Assembly: GCA_964598495.1 (NCBI GenBank)
Contig: CAZRBY010000002.1
Span: forward strand, 1-64,000
Origin: Cacconaster sp964598495
GTDB lineage: Bacteria > Bacteroidota > Bacteroidia > Bacteroidales > UBA932
Direction of reading: 5' to 3'
DNA length: 64,000 nt
Both the position numbers and the translations under genes were made by a program. Below are positions 25,544-34,876 of the stretch, in pieces (within the stretch, counting starts at the first letter, position 1; each line of letters opens with the position of its first letter). Below the pieces are notes generated by a model. The model was not told the origin of the DNA and did no database searches. It saw only the letters and a program-made list of their open reading frames with translations.

Positions 25544-26861
25544 CAGGCAGTGGCTCCGAGATAATCATTACTTTCTCGCCGGAGTCGATGGTAGTGGCAA
25601 AAAGATGTAAATTACCGCCGTCACGTACCTTGAGACGCTGCTTCAGAGAGTTGGTGTCGATAGGAAAATTAAGTGCCACACAATTTATGAGAGGGTATTC
25701 GTGCGATAGTGTACGGATACCCTCTTTATTGAAAGGTATTATGCGTTCGATACGGAAAGATTTTCCCGGAAAGTCATCAATCTGAGCGTCAGAAGTGTAG
25801 AGATGGGAGCTTAATGCAATCTTTGATACGTCTAAGCGGGAGCAAAGGAGCTTGAACGCACCTGCTTTGAGGATGGCCCGGAGGGGCTGGTGAAGATATC
25901 TTTCCGGAGGGGCGATATGGCAATGAGCATCTTTTTCCTCTTTAATGGTGAATGTAAAGTTAGTCTCTCTGCCGTGGGTGAGATCAACTGCGTGTATCGG
26001 AATATCCTCCGGATCCAATTGTTCTCCGTGGCAGCTCATAAGCAAAAGTAACTCCTTACATTCGTTATCAGTCGAGAGGACATGCACTTCTCTAACGCAA
26101 GGCACTTCGCGAAGAGTTGCGGAGATATCAACCATAGGTGATAGTTTGACCAGTACTCTATCTGCAACTTTGAGCAACACATTGCTGAACTGAAAAAGAT
26201 CCGGCTCGCACTCTCTTATTGAAAATACTCTGCTTGAGGTTTTCGAGCGCCTTGCCGGGTCAAGGTAGATCAGATCAAAGTGTGTTTCTCTTTCTACATC
26301 TGCTTTAGTTAACGCTTCATGTTCTTTCGATAAATCTTCGTTAGCTTTCAATAACCAACCTATTGTGTCTGAGAACTCTTCGTTTACTCCCGATAACTCT
26401 TTACTTGCTCCCGTCACCACATCCAAATACTCTCTGCAATCTCCCTGTTTTATGCTGATATTCTCCAGTCCCAGCACTTTAAAGTTGTGCGCTGCTGCCT
26501 CGCACAACTGTGTGTCGCGATCCACATATAGGCATTTCGCTGCTCTCCGCGCCATAAAACTGCAATCCACCCCGAGTCCTCCGGTGAGGTCGGCTATAGT
26601 GCCGCCCTCAGGCACAAAACGCATCTTATACTCTGCAGTAGCTTGTGAACTGCACTGCTCCACGCTGAGCGAATTGGGGTAAAGAAGTTCGGGATGGGTA
26701 TGCCAGAGAGGTATCTTGGAGGCAATTTTCTTGCGCGCCTCTATGGCAGATGCTGCCCTCACCATATCCACTTCGGGATATCGCGATGCACTCAACAGAA
26801 GTTGAGCACCCTCCTCATCTGCATGTTCCAAGATGAATGATATTGTCTTATCTTCTTCCAA
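25533..26861 (-). CDS. SAM-dependent methyltransferase with THUMP-like domain
   Basis: A 442-residue class I methyltransferase: helical N-terminal part, SAM motif IADLTGGLGVDCSFMA (about residues 89-104), acidic VDRD (motif II), YLDPARR (motif IV; DPA in place of the usual DPP) and a C-terminal THUMP-like/PUA-like region. Probably modifies RNA. The first codon at 26861 is TTG; no in-frame ATG lies between the promoter (26885-26892) and it, so TTG seems to be the real start. The 3' end overlaps the DPP-IV gene by 11 bases. Confidence 0.82.
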   Translation of the reverse strand: MEEDKTISFILEHADEEGAQLLLSASRYPEVDMVRAASAIEARKKIASKIPLWHTHPELLYPNSLSVEQCSSQATAEYKMRFVPEGGTIADLTGGLGVDCSFMARRAAKCLYVDRDTQLCEAAAHNFKVLGLENISIKQGDCREYLDVVTGASKELSGVNEEFSDTIGWLLKANEDLSKEHEALTKADVERETHFDLIYLDPARRSKTSSRVFSIRECEPDLFQFSNVLLKVADRVLVKLSPMVDISATLREVPCVREVHVLSTDNECKELLLLMSCHGEQLDPEDIPIHAVDLTHGRETNFTFTIKEEKDAHCHIAPPERYLHQPLRAILKAGAFKLLCSRLDVSKIALSSHLYTSDAQIDDFPGKSFRIERIIPFNKEGIRTLSHEYPLINCVALNFPIDTNSLKQRLKVRDGGNLHLFATTIDSGEKVMIISEPLPVTF

Positions 26862-26884
26862 GGTGCTTTGTATCTGATTGGATG

Positions 26885-26923
26885 CAAAGATAGCGCAATA
26901 ATCAACTTTTTTATGTAAGTTTG
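26885..26923. promoter_or_regulatory. Divergent -7 elements (methyltransferase / phosphoglucomutase)
   Basis: Minus strand TATCTTTG (26885-26892) serves the methyltransferase; plus strand TAAGTTTG (26916-26923) serves the phosphoglucomutase, ATG 26966. No good -33 TTG is seen at 19-21 bases for either, so both are partial matches. Confidence 0.45.
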
Positions 26924-26965
26924 TGTGTTTTTATGACTTGTAAATTATAATACCATCAGATAACT

Positions 26966-28553
26966 ATGGAAACAAATTACCTGGAAGTTGCAAAGAGCTG
27001 GCTTGGGGTCGGCTTTGACGATCAGACAAAAAAGGAAGTTGCACGCCTTATGAGGGAGGACCCTAAAGAGCTTGAGGATTCTTTTTACCGCCTGCTGGAA
27101 TTCGGTACCGGCGGATTGAGAGGTATTATGGGAGTTGGCACCAACCGTATGAATAAATATACTGTCGGTATGGCCACACAAGGTATGGCAAACTATCTCA
27201 AATCATATTTCAAGGATTCCGATAATATCAGTATTGTAATTGCTTACGACAGCCGCAACAACAGCCGCGAGTTTTCGATGATTGCCTCCAGGGTTCTTAT
27301 GGCTAATTACAGCTTCCCACAATCCCAAGGAGTATAATGGCTACAAGGTATTCTGGGAGGATGGAGCACAAATAATAGCCCCGCATGACAAGAATATCAT
27401 TGCGGAGGTAGCCGGTATAACTTCGGTTGCGCAGGTGAATTTTGGTGACGATCTTTCGCTTTTCCCCACACCTGTAGGTGAAGAGGTGGACAATGCATTT
27501 CTCGATTCCGTACTTTCTCTCACACTCTCTCCCGATTCCGTAAAGCGCCATTCGAAGATGAAAATCGTCTATACTCCTCTGCATGGTACGGGAGTACGTC
27601 TTGTTCCCCATGGGTTGCGACTTCTCGGTTTTTCAAACATTTACAATGTTGATGCACAAGATGTAAGCGACGGCAATTTTCCTACAGTCGTATCTCCTAA
27701 TCCCGAGGATCCCTCCGCCCTTAAACTTGCGATAGAGAGGGCTCAGGAAGTGGGTGCAGATATAGTGATGGCAACTGATCCCGATGCAGACCGCGTAGGA
27801 TTTGCAATACGTGATGACAAAGGTGAACTTGTATTGCTCAATGGCAACCAGATAGTTTCCATCCTTACAAGTTACATGCTTACCCGCTGGTCTGAACTGG
27901 GCAAACTCAAGGGACGCGAATATGTGGTCAAGACCATCGTGACTACCGAACTGATCCGTGATATCTGTGAAAAATATGGGGTTGAGCTCTACAACGTGCT
28001 CACCGGTTTCAAATATATTGCGGAAATCGTACGCCAGAATGAGGGCAAAAAGGTTTTCATTTGCGGTGGAGAGGAGAGTCACGGTTTCAATGCCGGCGAA
28101 TTTGTAAGGGACAAGGATTCTATTGTCTCCTGCGCTCTCTTTGCTGAATGCGCTGCATGGCTTGCTGACAGAGGAAAGAGCATATATGACTATATTCAGG
28201 AGATTTATGCAGAGTATGGTTATTATAAGGAGAAACTCCTTTCCGTTACCAAAAGTGGCAAAGAGGGTCTCGAGCAGATTCAGCGGATGATGAAGGATTT
28301 GAGAATGACCCCTCCGACAGAGATTGCAGGATCACCGGTTGTAAAAATAATCGATTACAATCTACCTGAAGAGACAAATTTGCCTAAGTCCAACGTTCTG
28401 CAGTTTTTCAGTAAAGATGGTAGCTTGGTCTCTGCAAGACCATCAGGTACCGAGCCGAAAATCAAGTTTTATTTCGGTGTAAAAGGAGATGATGCCGATC
28501 AGAAGATCAGGAAGGTTTTCGCACAATTCGAAAAATTTGCGCAAAAATATTGA
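26966..28553 (+). pseudogene. Phosphoglucomutase/phosphomannomutase, interrupted by a deletion-frameshift
   Basis: Two frames together encode one alpha-D-phosphohexomutase. The first (from 26966) contains GTGGLRGIMGVGTNRMN and ends soon after SRVLMAN. The second, shifted by +1, resumes with ITASHNPKEYNGYK (active-site Ser) and continues through ATDPDADRVGF (metal site), GGEESHG and RPSGTEPKIKFY to 28553. At the junction (about 27305-27308) roughly 30 residues usual for the family, including the segment around RPTPE, are missing, so about 90 bases (length 3n+2) are lost. It is either a real pseudogene or an assembly error. Everything else is intact. Confidence 0.82.
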
Positions 28554-29265
28554 TCAGGACGTAGAATGTAAAAATTGCTGAAATTATCATAGGCAGTGTT
28601 TCAAGTCTGCTGCCAGAATAAGGGATAAAAAGCAATCCAAAGATCAGAATCGTTAGAGCAATTACAATAAATAATGAAAAGAGTGGTGCTTGACTGAAGC
28701 TCACTTTTTTCTTTTTTAGCGAAAACATAGGTATTTCACTTATGAGCAAAAGGGAGATAACAACTGATATAGTGGGGATAAACCATGCGTTGTCGAGTAG
28801 CCCATTGACAAAGGATGATGTTCCATGAAGGCGGCAAATATCGGCATAAGCCGCCAGGGGGGCAATTATCATAGCACTGGCAGGTGTCGCAAGGCCGATA
28901 AAGTCACTCTCCTGACGTGTGTCGAGGTTGAATCTCGCCAATCTTAGAGCAGAAAAGGCAGTGATTAACAATGGTACGAATGCAAGAAAAGTGTACCGGT
29001 GCCCAAACTCGTAATACCAGTTGAAAAGGATAAGGGAAGGAGCCAGACCGAAACTAACCAGGTCTGCAAGAGAGTCCAGCTCCTTACCTATATCGGAATA
29101 TGCTTTGAGCAATCTTGCACTGAAGCCATCCAAAAAATCAAACACTACAGATCCTGCAATGAAGAGGAATGCTCCAAGATAGAGACCCCATAATGCCATT
29201 ATCACAGCGCAACAGCCGCAGGTCAGGTTAAGCAGTGTTAAGATATTAGGGATGTGCTTCTTCAT
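28507..29265 (-). CDS. pssA: CDP-diacylglycerol-serine O-phosphatidyltransferase
   Basis: PssA makes phosphatidylserine, the precursor of phosphatidylethanolamine. The 252-residue membrane protein has the CDP-alcohol phosphotransferase signature in FDFLDGFSARLLKAYSDIG followed by KELDSLADLVSFG, giving the expected pattern of aspartates, and about eight hydrophobic helices. Its C-terminus overlaps the convergent phosphoglucomutase gene by 47 bases. It follows the C1 peptidase by 6 bases and probably shares its transcript. Confidence 0.93.
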   Translation of the reverse strand: MKKHIPNILTLLNLTCGCCAVIMALWGLYLGAFLFIAGSVVFDFLDGFSARLLKAYSDIGKELDSLADLVSFGLAPSLILFNWYYEFGHRYTFLAFVPLLITAFSALRLARFNLDTRQESDFIGLATPASAMIIAPLAAYADICRLHGTSSFVNGLLDNAWFIPTISVVISLLLISEIPMFSLKKKKVSFSQAPLFSLFIVIALTILIFGLLFIPYSGSRLETLPMIISAIFTFYVLINIFAQIFRIVRKPS

Positions 29266-29271
29266 GTTGAA

Positions 29272-30399
29272 TTACTCTATACCCATTTTTTTACGAATAT
29301 CCTTGGGAATGGCATCCTTGTGAACAAGTATGCCCAATGTCCTCATCCTCACATAGGTCTCGGACATAAAGAGGTAACCGGCCATTTCTTCATTACGTTC
29401 TGTGCCCCAGGAGTTTTTGGTCTTGTAGAATTTTGTGCCATTCTGGTCTTTAAAAAGGCCGGTAACATGCATCAAATGATCATCGACGGTTTTGAATGTC
29501 TCGAAATAGTTCTGGCGCAGCTCCTGTGTAGCGTTCAGTTCCGGATATATTTTCTCCAACTTGACGGCCTCTTCAAAATATTCAGGTTTGGGATCGATGG
29601 CCACTCCGCGATTGTGGTTAAAGGACTGGGAAATAAGGTCGCCGTCCCAGGCCACGGTGTAACCATTCAGCAGGGCATTGTCGATGATGGCCATAAACTC
29701 ATCCAGAGGTACATTGTAGTAGAGCTGGTGGTCCCAGTTGTCCGGAATCTCAAGTGGAACCTGCCGGTAGAATGGATGGTGAGTAAAACTTGTAATCTCA
29801 ACATAGTCGCTCAGATCATCAAGGCCAAGCATTGCAGCAAAACTCTTAGGAGTGTACTTTTTGCCGTTGTACTCAAACTCTTCCGGCAGCTTACCGAGGT
29901 AGGTATCGAAAAGATGTTCCTGTACCTTCCAATATTCGGGTGAGCGTTCTTTCCTCTGTACGATCACTTCCGAGATAGCCTTTACAAAGGCACTTAACTC
30001 TCCGTGGTTGTGCTTGTCTGAGCCATATTCTATGCCGTCGTATACGCTTTCAGGTATGATACCGTACTCAACAATGGCGTTGACTGCCATGTGTGAGAGA
30101 GAGCCCGGACCAACATTACCTCTTCCCAAACGGAGGTAATTGTCATTGATTCTCTTGTTATAGTTATGGCGCACCACAAACATTTCGGAAAAGTCGTAAA
30201 CGCCTTTGCCCTGACGTATGAGTTCTGCTTCGAGGAACGATAGGGTGGCGAAGCACCAGCAAGTGCCGGTACGTGCCTGGTCCTTTACGGAAGTAACTTC
30301 GATATCTTTCACCGGAGTGAACTTGTAGATAGTCTGTGTCTGCGAAAAGGCCGATGCTGCTATCAGTGCGGCTATGGTTATCAGTAAAAAACGTTTCAT
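29272..30399 (-). CDS. Secreted C1-family peptidase (bleomycin hydrolase-like), copy 2
   Basis: A 375-residue papain-fold peptidase with a signal peptide (MKRFLLITIAALIAASAFS). The active-site Cys is in GTCWCFATLSFLE, His in DDHLMHVTGL and Asn in KNSWGTER, as in the C1B (aminopeptidase C/bleomycin hydrolase) branch. Unlike cytosolic PepC it is exported. It is a tandem paralogue of the gene just upstream, with the same plan and shared motifs (YTPKSF, DDHxMH, KDAIPKxIRKKMGI) but clear divergence. Spacing to the upstream copy is 24 bases. Confidence 0.88.
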   Translation of the reverse strand: MKRFLLITIAALIAASAFSQTQTIYKFTPVKDIEVTSVKDQARTGTCWCFATLSFLEAELIRQGKGVYDFSEMFVVRHNYNKRINDNYLRLGRGNVGPGSLSHMAVNAIVEYGIIPESVYDGIEYGSDKHNHGELSAFVKAISEVIVQRKERSPEYWKVQEHLFDTYLGKLPEEFEYNGKKYTPKSFAAMLGLDDLSDYVEITSFTHHPFYRQVPLEIPDNWDHQLYYNVPLDEFMAIIDNALLNGYTVAWDGDLISQSFNHNRGVAIDPKPEYFEEAVKLEKIYPELNATQELRQNYFETFKTVDDHLMHVTGLFKDQNGTKFYKTKNSWGTERNEEMAGYLFMSETYVRMRTLGILVHKDAIPKDIRKKMGIE

Positions 30400-30423
30400 A
30401 GTGTAGTTGTTGTATGCGGTTTG

Positions 30424-31623
30424 TTATTTGATGCCCATTTTCTTGCGGATTTCCTTGGGAATGGCATCCTTGTTAACCACTATGTCCATGGTCTTGTACT
30501 TTACATAAGTCTCGGATACATACCAGATGCCTTTGTATTTGCTATTCTCACCCCAGGAGTTTTTTACCATAAAGTAATTTGTACCATTCTGGTCTTTAGC
30601 CAGGCCGAAGATGTGCATTCCGTGGTCATCGGTAGAGGTCTTCTCATCGTATCCCTGTTGGCGGAGTTCTGCTGTCACTTCGATTTCAGGAACGGGTGCC
30701 TTGAATGTGGGTCTGCCTGTACCGGGGTCGGAGCCTACCCAGTGAGCTTGGTCTGAACCGACCTCTTCAGATTTCTTACGAATTGCATCCATGTCGGGAA
30801 CAATGCCGATACCGTCACGTGTAAAGCCGGTTTCACTCACATCTGATGCCCAGGCAATAGTGTATCCGTTTTCGATGGCATTGTACATTACTGCCAAAAG
30901 CTCTTCGATAGGGAGGTTATATGCAGTCTCCCAGCGCCAGTTGTCAGCTACTTCCACAGGGTGTTCCTCATAGTAGGGAAGATGTGTCCAGGATACGAGG
31001 TCCACATAATCATCGAGATTGAGACCAAGTGACTCCATGTAAGATTTTGGAGTGTATTCCTTTCCTTCGTACCGGAATGTTTCGGGCATGGGACCAAGAT
31101 ATGCGGCTAAAATACCTTTAAGACCTGAAATCCAAGCGGTTGAAAGTTTCCTATTGGGGTTTCTGATGATACCGTCCATATAGCCTTTCAAGCCGGCGGC
31201 GAGTTCTCCGTGCATATGACGGTCTGTGCCATAATTAAGGCCGGGCATCAAGGAATTGGGAACGATGCCGTACTCTTTGAGTACGCATAGTACATCTCCG
31301 AAGGAACTGCCCTGCGCATAGTTGAGGTGACCGTCTACACGTATGTATTTGATGGCTTTGTCAACGTATGCATTGGAAACGACAAACATCTCTGATAAGT
31401 CAAGTTCGCCTTTGTAACCCTGACGCAGTATCTCGGACTCAAAGAATGAGAGTGCGGCAAAACACCAACAGGTACCGGTACTGGCCTGGTTTTTTACTGA
31501 AGTAATGGGAATCTCTTTAACTGTGGTAAATTGGAAGCCTTCCGGCTTTGCCTCATCTTTGAGTTGAGCCGTGGCTGAAAAGCAGATAAGAGCTGCTAGT
31601 GAGAGAGTTAGGATTCTTTTCAT
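30424..31623 (-). CDS. Secreted C1-family peptidase (bleomycin hydrolase-like), copy 1
   Basis: A 399-residue exported cysteine peptidase, first gene of the unit C1-C1-pssA. Signal peptide MKRILTLSLAALICFSATA; active-site Cys in GTCWCFAALSFFE, His in DDHGMHIFGL, Asn in KNSWGENS. It is about 24 residues longer than its neighbour, mainly through an insertion near RPTFKAPVPEIEV. It has a complete Bacteroidota promoter at 31655-31686. Likely supplies amino acids from exogenous peptides. Confidence 0.88.
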   Translation of the reverse strand: MKRILTLSLAALICFSATAQLKDEAKPEGFQFTTVKEIPITSVKNQASTGTCWCFAALSFFESEILRQGYKGELDLSEMFVVSNAYVDKAIKYIRVDGHLNYAQGSSFGDVLCVLKEYGIVPNSLMPGLNYGTDRHMHGELAAGLKGYMDGIIRNPNRKLSTAWISGLKGILAAYLGPMPETFRYEGKEYTPKSYMESLGLNLDDYVDLVSWTHLPYYEEHPVEVADNWRWETAYNLPIEELLAVMYNAIENGYTIAWASDVSETGFTRDGIGIVPDMDAIRKKSEEVGSDQAHWVGSDPGTGRPTFKAPVPEIEVTAELRQQGYDEKTSTDDHGMHIFGLAKDQNGTNYFMVKNSWGENSKYKGIWYVSETYVKYKTMDIVVNKDAIPKEIRKKMGIK

Positions 31624-31654
31624 TATAAATTGGATTAAAATTGTTCGTATCCAA

Positions 31655-31686
31655 CAAAATTAATGAAAATGTCTCTTTTATCCAAA
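31655..31686 (-). promoter_or_regulatory. Promoter of the C1 peptidase-pssA unit
   Basis: Minus strand TTTG (31683-31686), exactly 20 bases, TAATTTTG (31655-31662); ATG is at 31623, giving a leader of about 25 bases. One of the best matches to the consensus in the window. Confidence 0.72.
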
Positions 31687-31687
31687 A

Positions 31688-31695
31688 TATTTTTG
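31688..31695 (+). promoter_or_regulatory. Possible -7 element for clpB
   Basis: TATTTTTG, 110 bases before ATG 31806. No -33 TTG is evident. The intervening leader (31702-31805) contains no open frame related to a ClpB N-domain. Confidence 0.35.
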
Positions 31696-31805
31696 CAGCT
31701 ATTCGAAGCTTTCTTTATTGACAAAAAGTCAGTCCGCAGCAGATGGCAAACAAATTGAAACTCTTAATAGAGAAACAAATGAACGAAAAGGAATTATAAC
31801 TAATT

Positions 31806-33854
31806 ATGGACAAGCAGAATCTCGAAATTTTGAACAGATACGCCATTAACCTCAATGAGAAGGCAAGACAGGGCAAACTTGACCCTGTAATAGGGCGTGA
31901 CGATGAGGTGCGCAGAGTACTGCAGATCCTCAGCAGAAGAACTAAGAACAATCCTATACTCGTAGGTGAACCGGGCGTTGGCAAAACAGCTATTTCCGAA
32001 GGTATCGCCCAGAGAATAATCAATGGCGACGTGCCTGAAAACCTCAAGAACAAAGATCTCTATTCACTCGATATGGGAGCGCTGATTGCAGGTGCCAAGT
32101 ATCAGGGCGAGTTTGAAGAGAGGCTCAAGGGCGTGGTCAAGGCTGTGACCGAAAGTGAAGGAGAAATTATCCTCTTTATTGACGAAATACATACTCTGGT
32201 AGGTGCAGGACGCACATCAGGAGCGATGGATGCAGCAAATATTCTAAAACCTGCTCTTGCCAGGGGCGAACTCAGGGCTATCGGTTCCACCACTTTGGAC
32301 GAGTACCGTAAATACTTTGAACAGGATAAGGCACTTGAACGCAGGTTCCAGATGGTTATGGTGGATGAGCCGACTCCGGCCGAATCCATAGCCATACTTC
32401 GCGGACTTAAGGAGAGATATGAAAATCACCATAAGGTGCGCATCGAAGATGATGCAATCATTGCGGCTGTAGAACTCTCACGCCGATATATCACCAACAG
32501 GTTTTTGCCTGACAAGGCGATAGACCTGATAGACGAGGCGGCTTCCAAGCTACGTCTGGAGATCAACTCCGTGCCGGAGCCCATAGATGAACTGAACAGG
32601 AAGATAATGCAGCTCGAAATTGAGCGTGAAGCTGTGAAAAGGGAGGGCGAAAGCCCAAAACTTACCGCCATCCATGAGGATATCACTCGTTTGTCCGGCG
32701 AAAGAGATGTACTGATGAAACAGTGGGAGGGGGAGAAAAAGCTCCTTACCGCCATTCAGAGCAACCGTCAGGCAATAGAAGAGTACCGTATACAGGCAGA
32801 TGAGGCTGAACGTCGTGGTGACTATGGTAAGGTGGCCGAACTTCGATACGGCAAGATTGCAGAGGCCAAGTCACAAATCGAAAAACTAATGGCAGAACAG
32901 GAACATAATGCCAACCCTATTCTTAACGAGGAGGTGACCAGCGAAAATATTGCCGAAGTGGTGGCCAAATGGACCGGCATCCCCGTACAGAAGATGCTCC
33001 GGAGTGAGAAGGAAAAACTCTTGAACATGGAAGAAGTGCTCCACCAGCGAGTGATAGGGCAAGACGAAGCTATTGCGGCAGTCTCAAATGCCGTGCGCCG
33101 TAGCAGAGCCGGACTGCAGAATGAAAAGAGGCCGATAGGCTCATTCATGTTCCTCGGAAGTACCGGGGTCGGAAAGACCGAATTGGCTAAAGCTCTTGCA
33201 GAATATCTCTTCGATGACGAGAATATGATTACCAGGATAGATATGAGCGAATACCAGGAGCGTCACGCCGTGTCGCGATTGATAGGTGCTCCTCCGGGTT
33301 ATGTCGGGTATGAAGAGGGTGGCCAGTTGACGGAAGCGGTGCGCCGAAAACCCTACTCGGTGATATTGTTGGACGAAATAGAGAAAGCACATCCGGATGT
33401 CTTCAATTTGTTGCTACAGTTGCTGGATGACGGTCGTCTGACGGACAACAAGGGCCACACTGCAGATTTCAAGAACACTATCCTGATAATGACATCCAAT
33501 ATCAATCCTGATTTGCTAAAAGAGTCTTTCAGACCGGAATTCCTTAACAGGATAGATGAGATCATTGTATTCCACGAGCTTACATCTGAGCATATACGCA
33601 GTATCGTAAAACTGCAAGCTGAAATGCTCCGGAAACGACTCGAATCAATGGGTATAATAATCTCCTTTACCGAAGAGTTTTACGACTATATGAGTGTAAA
33701 GGGATATGACCCCGCATATGGAGCCAGACCGGTTAAAAGGGTACTTCAGAGGGAGTTGATAGACTATCTGGCAACACTTCTTTTGGACGGGACCCTGAGC
33801 AAGGACTCCGAAATCACGGCAACCTTTGTTGACGGTAAGCTCAAACTTTATTAA
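31806..33854 (+). CDS. clpB: ClpB-type AAA+ disaggregase lacking the N-domain
   Basis: A 682-residue double-ring AAA+ chaperone that would pull apart aggregated proteins with DnaK. NBD1 has GEPGVGKT (residues 54-61) and IILFIDEIHTL; the coiled-coil M-domain is complete (about 255-395); NBD2 has GSTGVGKT (about 452-459) and ILLDEIEKAH. The protein starts directly at the end of where the usual 150-residue Clp N-domain would be, and a stop lies in frame just upstream. The stretch between MTSN and RPEFLNRID is about 25 residues shorter than in ordinary ClpB. Likely a compact paralogue or N-domain-less form. Confidence 0.88.
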   Translation: MDKQNLEILNRYAINLNEKARQGKLDPVIGRDDEVRRVLQILSRRTKNNPILVGEPGVGKTAISEGIAQRIINGDVPENLKNKDLYSLDMGALIAGAKYQGEFEERLKGVVKAVTESEGEIILFIDEIHTLVGAGRTSGAMDAANILKPALARGELRAIGSTTLDEYRKYFEQDKALERRFQMVMVDEPTPAESIAILRGLKERYENHHKVRIEDDAIIAAVELSRRYITNRFLPDKAIDLIDEAASKLRLEINSVPEPIDELNRKIMQLEIEREAVKREGESPKLTAIHEDITRLSGERDVLMKQWEGEKKLLTAIQSNRQAIEEYRIQADEAERRGDYGKVAELRYGKIAEAKSQIEKLMAEQEHNANPILNEEVTSENIAEVVAKWTGIPVQKMLRSEKEKLLNMEEVLHQRVIGQDEAIAAVSNAVRRSRAGLQNEKRPIGSFMFLGSTGVGKTELAKALAEYLFDDENMITRIDMSEYQERHAVSRLIGAPPGYVGYEEGGQLTEAVRRKPYSVILLDEIEKAHPDVFNLLLQLLDDGRLTDNKGHTADFKNTILIMTSNINPDLLKESFRPEFLNRIDEIIVFHELTSEHIRSIVKLQAEMLRKRLESMGIIISFTEEFYDYMSVKGYDPAYGARPVKRVLQRELIDYLATLLLDGTLSKDSEITATFVDGKLKLY

Positions 33855-34869
33855 AGTGTAGGGAGTCTCCCCATTCACCAAATCCGATCTCTGCGTCCTC
33901 AAGGTCCAAATCCTCCAGCAGTATGGCCTTGCGGTCGTAGAGATTGTAATATTTGCGGTAGTCCGAAGGTGTGATGTTAGGCATCACGATATTGGCTCCG
34001 GCATGGATGGCCATAACGCGTCCTTTGGGATGGAGGGCCTCCAGTGCGGTTGAAGCTGCGATATTTATATCGGGAACCAGAATTCTTAGAAGGGATATCA
34101 TCTTGAGTGAGAGTTCCAGCCGATCGGCGACGGAAGGGAATGATGCTTCCGGGTCGGCTGCTGCAATTTTAGTCAGTGGGGTATCATCGTGCGGCACGTA
34201 TGGCCCCATTCCAATCATAGGGAAGTCCATTCCTTTTAAAAAGAGTAGATCGGATGCAAGATGTTCGGCATTTTGCCATGGGAGTCCTATCATTACGCCG
34301 CTTCCCGCCTGGTAACCGATGGATTTTAGGTCCATAAGGGCTTTGATACGCCTATCATAAGTGTGGTGTCCATCTTCCGGATGGATTTTGCGGAAAAGGT
34401 CGGGGTCAGAAGTTTCTATGCGGAGCAGATATCTGTGAGCGCCGGCCTCAAACCACTCTTTGTACACTTCTGCACTTTGTTCACCGAGGGAGAGCGTAAT
34501 ACCAAGAGATCCATTCCCTATGAGTTTGATGCGTTGGAGCAAAGATGTAATCCTTTCGGTGAATTGGCGTCCTGTGCGCTCCCCGCCCTGTATTACGACT
34601 GATCCGAATTCGGCAGCGTATGCATGTTCGGCGCACATAAGGATTTCATCGTCGGTGAGGGTGTATCTTTCATATAGAGTGTTACCTTTACGGATACCAC
34701 AGTAGAGACAATTCTTGCGGCATATATTTGATATTTCTATAAGGCCCCTGAGGTGGACTTTGGGGCCTATAGTCCGCAATTTGAGATCGGCAGCCCTTTT
34801 GTAAAGGTTGTTGATGATCTCGGGGTCCTTGCAGAGGAGCAGCTCTATTATTTCCTGTCGGTTTAGCAT
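33841..34869 (-). CDS. hydE: [FeFe]-hydrogenase maturase HydE (radical SAM)
   Basis: HydE is a radical SAM enzyme of H-cluster assembly. The 342-residue protein carries the SAM cluster motif CRKNCLYC (Cys50, Cys54, Cys57) and family stretches VIQGGERTGRQFTERI, LSLGEQSAEVYKEWFEAGAHRYLLRIETSDP and NIVMPNITPSDYRKYYNLY. An upstream in-frame ATG at 34947 lies within the previous gene and is unlikely. It follows the beta-helix lipoprotein by 7 bases; its 3' end overlaps clpB by 14 bases. HydF is 2.4 kb away on the other strand; HydG is not in the window. Confidence 0.92.
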   Translation of the reverse strand: MLNRQEIIELLLCKDPEIINNLYKRAADLKLRTIGPKVHLRGLIEISNICRKNCLYCGIRKGNTLYERYTLTDDEILMCAEHAYAAEFGSVVIQGGERTGRQFTERITSLLQRIKLIGNGSLGITLSLGEQSAEVYKEWFEAGAHRYLLRIETSDPDLFRKIHPEDGHHTYDRRIKALMDLKSIGYQAGSGVMIGLPWQNAEHLASDLLFLKGMDFPMIGMGPYVPHDDTPLTKIAAADPEASFPSVADRLELSLKMISLLRILVPDINIAASTALEALHPKGRVMAIHAGANIVMPNITPSDYRKYYNLYDRKAILLEDLDLEDAEIGFGEWGDSLHFNKV

Positions 34870-34876
34870 TTGACAA

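Noticed and set aside
29254..29943. A 229-codon plus-strand open frame opposite the second C1 peptidase.
   Set aside because: It is a shadow of the peptidase frame, which has a signal peptide and all three active-site residues.
31696..31805. Remnant of the missing ClpB N-domain.
   Set aside because: None of the frames upstream of ATG 31806 shows the N-domain sequence, and stops are present in the clpB frame.
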